From an uncultured Janibacter sp. (GTDB taxonomy: Bacteria; Actinomycetota; Actinomycetes; Actinomycetales; Dermatophilaceae), in contig CAMICF010000180.1 in NCBI GenBank assembly GCA_946222495.1, forward strand, positions 1 through 6,229: a stretch of 6,229 nt of DNA, given 5' to 3'. The notes under the pieces were generated by a model. That model had not been told where the DNA came from, ran no database searches, and saw only the letters and a list, made by a program, of their open reading frames with translations. The position numbers and the translations under genes were made by a program. Each line of letters begins with the position of its first letter. Position 1 is the first letter of the stretch. Of the stretch, positions 4,399-6,229 are shown in pieces.

Positions 4399-5126
4399 GC
4401 CGACCGTCCGATGATCCCGGCGAAGCGCCCGGTCCGGCCGTCGCGTCGGTGGGAGTACAGCGACTCGTCCTCACGGGCGCACCCGGGCACCCACTCGAGC
4501 TCCACCCCGAGCGCGGTCAGCTGCTCGACGACACCGGCGGCGACGTCGATCGCCGGGGTGCCCTGCCATGTCATCGCGGCGGAGATCGGCGCGACCGCCG
4601 CGGCCTCGTCCCGCAGCTCGGCGGGCACCTCGTAGCACCGGCCGCACACGGACGGGCCGACGGTCGCCGTGAGCTCTCGGGCACCGAGGTCACGGAGGGC
4701 CGACACGACGGCGGGGACGACCCCCTTCGCCATGCCCTGCCGGCCGGCGTGGGCGACGCCGACGAGGCCGGCCCCCTCGTCGTGGAGGAGGACCGGGGTG
4801 CAGTCCGCCACGAGGACGCCGAGCGCGATCCCCGGCAGGTCCGTGACGAGGGCGTCCGCCGTGCCGACGGCGCCGGTCTCGGTGCGCGGCCCGTCGAGGA
4901 CCTCCCGCGTGACCTGCAGGACGTCGGTGCCGTGGACCTGGTCGGCCACGACGAGGGGCAGGCCGATCGACTCCTCGACCCGCCGTCGGTTCTCGGCGAC
5001 GACCGCGGCGTCGTCACCGACGTGGGCGCCCAGGTTCAGCCCGGCGAAGGGAGCAGCGCTCCCCCCGTCGTGGCGATCCGTGAAGGCGCGCACCAGGCCC
5101 GCGGCGTCATCTCTCCACACGAACAC
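4395..5126 (-). CDS. pgeF: Peptidoglycan editing factor PgeF / YfiH multicopper-like family
   Basis: 243 residues with a GTG start at 5124-5126, giving MFVWRDDAAGLVRAFTDRH, the usual N-terminus of actinobacterial homologues; AGGAAGAGGG lies 7 nt upstream. An ATG at 5147 would add 7 residues but has poor spacing. E. coli YfiH (PgeF) hydrolyses UDP-MurNAc-L-Ser, removing misincorporated serine from wall precursor; related LACC1/YlmD proteins act on purine nucleosides, so substrate here is inferred. Motifs (numbered from the GTG): LNLGAHVGDD (30-39), DQVHG with H65, ADCTPVLLHD with C109, VAHAGRQG with H126, and GPSVCGRCYEV (157-167). H65, C109 and H126 match the metal-site triad. The common HAGWRG is HAGRQG here. 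The gene follows the ftsZ hairpin after ~65 nt, and its stop overlaps the yggS start. Confidence 0.92.
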   Translation of the reverse strand: MFVWRDDAAGLVRAFTDRHDGGSAAPFAGLNLGAHVGDDAAVVAENRRRVEESIGLPLVVADQVHGTDVLQVTREVLDGPRTETGAVGTADALVTDLPGIALGVLVADCTPVLLHDEGAGLVGVAHAGRQGMAKGVVPAVVSALRDLGARELTATVGPSVCGRCYEVPAELRDEAAAVAPISAAMTWQGTPAIDVAAGVVEQLTALGVELEWVPGCAREDESLYSHRRDGRTGRFAGIIGRSA

Positions 5127-5133
5127 GTCAGAT

Positions 5134-5143
5134 CCCTCTTCCT
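5134..5143 (-). promoter_or_regulatory. Ribosome binding site deciding the pgeF start
   Basis: AGGAAGAGGG on the complement, ending 7 nt before the GTG at 5126. The site lies downstream of the alternative ATG (5147), inside what would be its codons 2-5, so it can serve only the GTG. Confidence 0.65.
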
Positions 5144-5191
5144 GCATTCACCGTGAGCACCGACCCCCGCAGTCTCTCCCACCGGGGACGA

Positions 5192-5231
5192 CAGAGGGCA
5201 CGGAGCCCACCGTGGCGCTCCGTGCCCTCTG
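5192..5231 (-). terminator. 15-bp hairpin terminator downstream of ftsZ
   Basis: Perfect 15-bp stem: 5192-5206 (core AGAGGGCACGGAGC) with 5217-5231 (core GCTCCGTGCCCTCT), 10-nt loop 5207-5216 that can form a small inner CCA/TGG pairing. It begins 20 nt after the ftsZ stop and lacks a U-tract, as is usual in high-GC Actinobacteria. It should limit read-through from ftsZ into pgeF. I could not identify a pgeF promoter in the ~65 nt that follow. Confidence 0.75.
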
Positions 5232-5251
5232 CTGCTGCGTTCAGCGGACGA

Positions 5252-6229
5252 TCACTTGAGGAAGTCCGGCACGTCCAGGTCGTCACCGTCGTCGAAGGCC
5301 ACCTGGCGCGGCGGCGTCGACTGCTGGGGAGCCTGCTGCGGCTGGCCCTGCTGTGCGGGGGCGGCCTGCGGCTGACCCTGCTGCGGCTGGCCCTGCTGGC
5401 CACCCTGCGCCGGGGTCTGCTGCTGCGGCTGACCCTGCTGGGGAGCCTGCTGGGGAGCGGCCGGGGTCTGCTGCTGCGGGGCGGACTGCTGCGGAGCCTG
5501 CTGCGGCGCCTGCGTGTGCGGCGCGCCGGCCGCCTGCGCGGGGGCCTGCTGCGGCTGGCCCTGCTGGCCACCCTGCTGCTGCGGACGCGACTGACCACCG
5601 CCCTGGACCTGGCCGAGGGCCCGGTCGTCGGGACGCTGCTGCGGGGCGCCGCCGTCGAAGCCGGCGGCGATGACGGTGACCCGCACCTCGTCGCCGAGCG
5701 CGTCGTCGATGACGGTTCCGAAGATGACGTTGGCCTCGGGGTGGGCGGCCTCCTGGACGAGGCGGGCGGCCTCGTTGATCTCGAAGAGACCGAGGTCGCT
5801 GCCACCCTGCACGGAGAGGAGGACGCCATGGGCACCGTCGATGCTCGCCTCGAGGAGCGGCGAGGAGATGGCCAGCTCGGCGGCCTGCACCGAGCGGTCC
5901 TCCCCGCGGGCGGAGCCGATACCCATGAGCGCGGAGCCGGCCCCCTGCATGACCGACTTGACGTCGGCGAAGTCGAGGTTGATCAGACCCGGCGTGGTGA
6001 TGAGGTCGGTGATGCCCTGGACACCGGAGAGCAGGACCTGGTCGGCACTGCGGAAGGCGTCGAGCATGCTCACGGCGCGGTCGCTGATCGAGAGCAGCCG
6101 GTCGTTGGGGATGACGATGAGGGTGTCCACCTCGTCGCGCAGCGAGCCGATGCCGGACTCGGCCTGGTTCGCGCGGCGGCGACCCTCGAAGGTGAAGGGG
6201 CGCGTGACGACACCGACGGTGAGCGCACC
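5252..6229 (-). CDS. ftsZ: Cell division GTPase FtsZ (partial, N-terminal ~120 residues missing)
   Basis: Tubulin-like GTPase that polymerises into the Z-ring. The frame is open through base 6229, so the start is outside the window. 325 residues are present, beginning GALTVGVVTRPFTFEGRRRA and matching the segment just after the GTP-binding GGGTGTG loop of Mycobacterium tuberculosis FtsZ. Fragment residues 84-89 (NLDFAD) are the T7 synergy loop whose aspartates complete GTP hydrolysis in the neighbouring subunit; MGIGSARGEDR and IFGTVIDDALGDEVRVTVIA are typical of the C-terminal domain. From about residue 193 to 310 runs a linker almost wholly of Gln, Pro, Ala and Gly. It ends with DDLDVPDFLK, the conserved peptide that binds SepF and other partners. 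The whole protein would be ~445 residues, longer than the 379 of M. tuberculosis, owing to the linker. A strong hairpin follows the stop. Confidence 0.97.
   Translation of the reverse strand, partial: GALTVGVVTRPFTFEGRRRANQAESGIGSLRDEVDTLIVIPNDRLLSISDRAVSMLDAFRSADQVLLSGVQGITDLITTPGLINLDFADVKSVMQGAGSALMGIGSARGEDRSVQAAELAISSPLLEASIDGAHGVLLSVQGGSDLGLFEINEAARLVQEAAHPEANVIFGTVIDDALGDEVRVTVIAAGFDGGAPQQRPDDRALGQVQGGGQSRPQQQGGQQGQPQQAPAQAAGAPHTQAPQQAPQQSAPQQQTPAAPQQAPQQGQPQQQTPAQGGQQGQPQQGQPQAAPAQQGQPQQAPQQSTPPRQVAFDDGDDLDVPDFLK
5315..5641 (-). repeat. Gln/Pro/Ala/Gly-coding repetitive DNA in the FtsZ linker
   Basis: About 110 codons of CAG, CCG/CCC, GCC/GCG and GGC/GGT with recurring QQGQPQQ and QQAPQQ units. 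It contains a perfect 32-bp direct repeat (5377-5408 and 5545-5576), 168 bp apart and in frame, encoding QGGQQGQPQQ twice. Several shorter copies of ctgctgcggctg(g/a)ccctgctg occur between and beside them, for example at 5334-5354 and 5420-5440. Such DNA is prone to slippage and to assembly errors, though the reading frame is intact. Confidence 0.85.

Noticed and set aside
3135..4635. Overlapping plus-strand frames opposite sepF, yggS and pgeF
   Set aside because: All are complements of strongly recognised genes and show no domain signature.
5315..5641. CRISPR-like or VNTR array on account of the repeated ctgctgcgg units
   Set aside because: Repeats are irregular, in frame and translated as the FtsZ linker; there are no uniform spacers.

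Overview
The window is high-GC, and every gene I can support lies on the minus strand, with strong GC-type codon bias. The gene order, read in the direction of transcription (right to left), is ftsZ (3' part) - pgeF/yfiH - yggS - sepF - yggT - divIVA/wag31 - DksA/TraR zinc-finger gene - lspA - RluA-family pseudouridine synthase (5' part). This is the region downstream of ftsZ in the division and cell-wall (dcw) cluster of Actinobacteria. The combination of SepF, a polar-growth DivIVA and an FtsZ ending in DVPDFLK fits that phylum. The flavour of the proteins suggests a member of the Micrococcales, perhaps Intrasporangiaceae/Dermatophilaceae, but that finer placement is a guess.

Right part (about 3170-6229): the C-terminal ~325 residues of FtsZ, including the T7 loop, a very long Gln/Pro/Ala/Gly linker and the C-terminal peptide, end in a 15-bp hairpin. 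Then come PgeF (YfiH), YggS (start overlapping the PgeF stop by 4 bp) and SepF. Middle part (about 1630-3170): YggT, a small membrane protein, and DivIVA, with a stem-loop at each junction and two hairpins after divIVA. Left part (1-1511): a DksA-type zinc-finger protein carrying a ~98-residue Lys/Ala/Thr histone H1-like N-terminal tail, prolipoprotein signal peptidase LspA (overlapping the DksA gene) and the S4-domain end of an RluA-type pseudouridine synthase (overlapping lspA by 8 bp).

FtsZ forms the division ring, SepF tethers it to the membrane, DivIVA organises polar growth, PgeF corrects mis-made peptidoglycan precursor, and YggS handles pyridoxal phosphate. LspA, the DksA-like protein and the pseudouridine synthase form a separate compact block with its own leader. 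In Streptomyces, as I recall, ileS sits between divIVA and the DksA-like gene; here that interval is only 186 bp and has no ileS.

I see no mobile element, CRISPR array, tRNA/rRNA gene, phage gene or unknown multi-gene system. This is a conserved housekeeping region. What deserves a second look is internal: the hendecad repeats of DivIVA, the H1-tail/DksA chimera, the repetitive FtsZ linker, unusual starts for lspA and pgeF, and the series of junction hairpins. No stretch longer than 300 bases lacks a gene.
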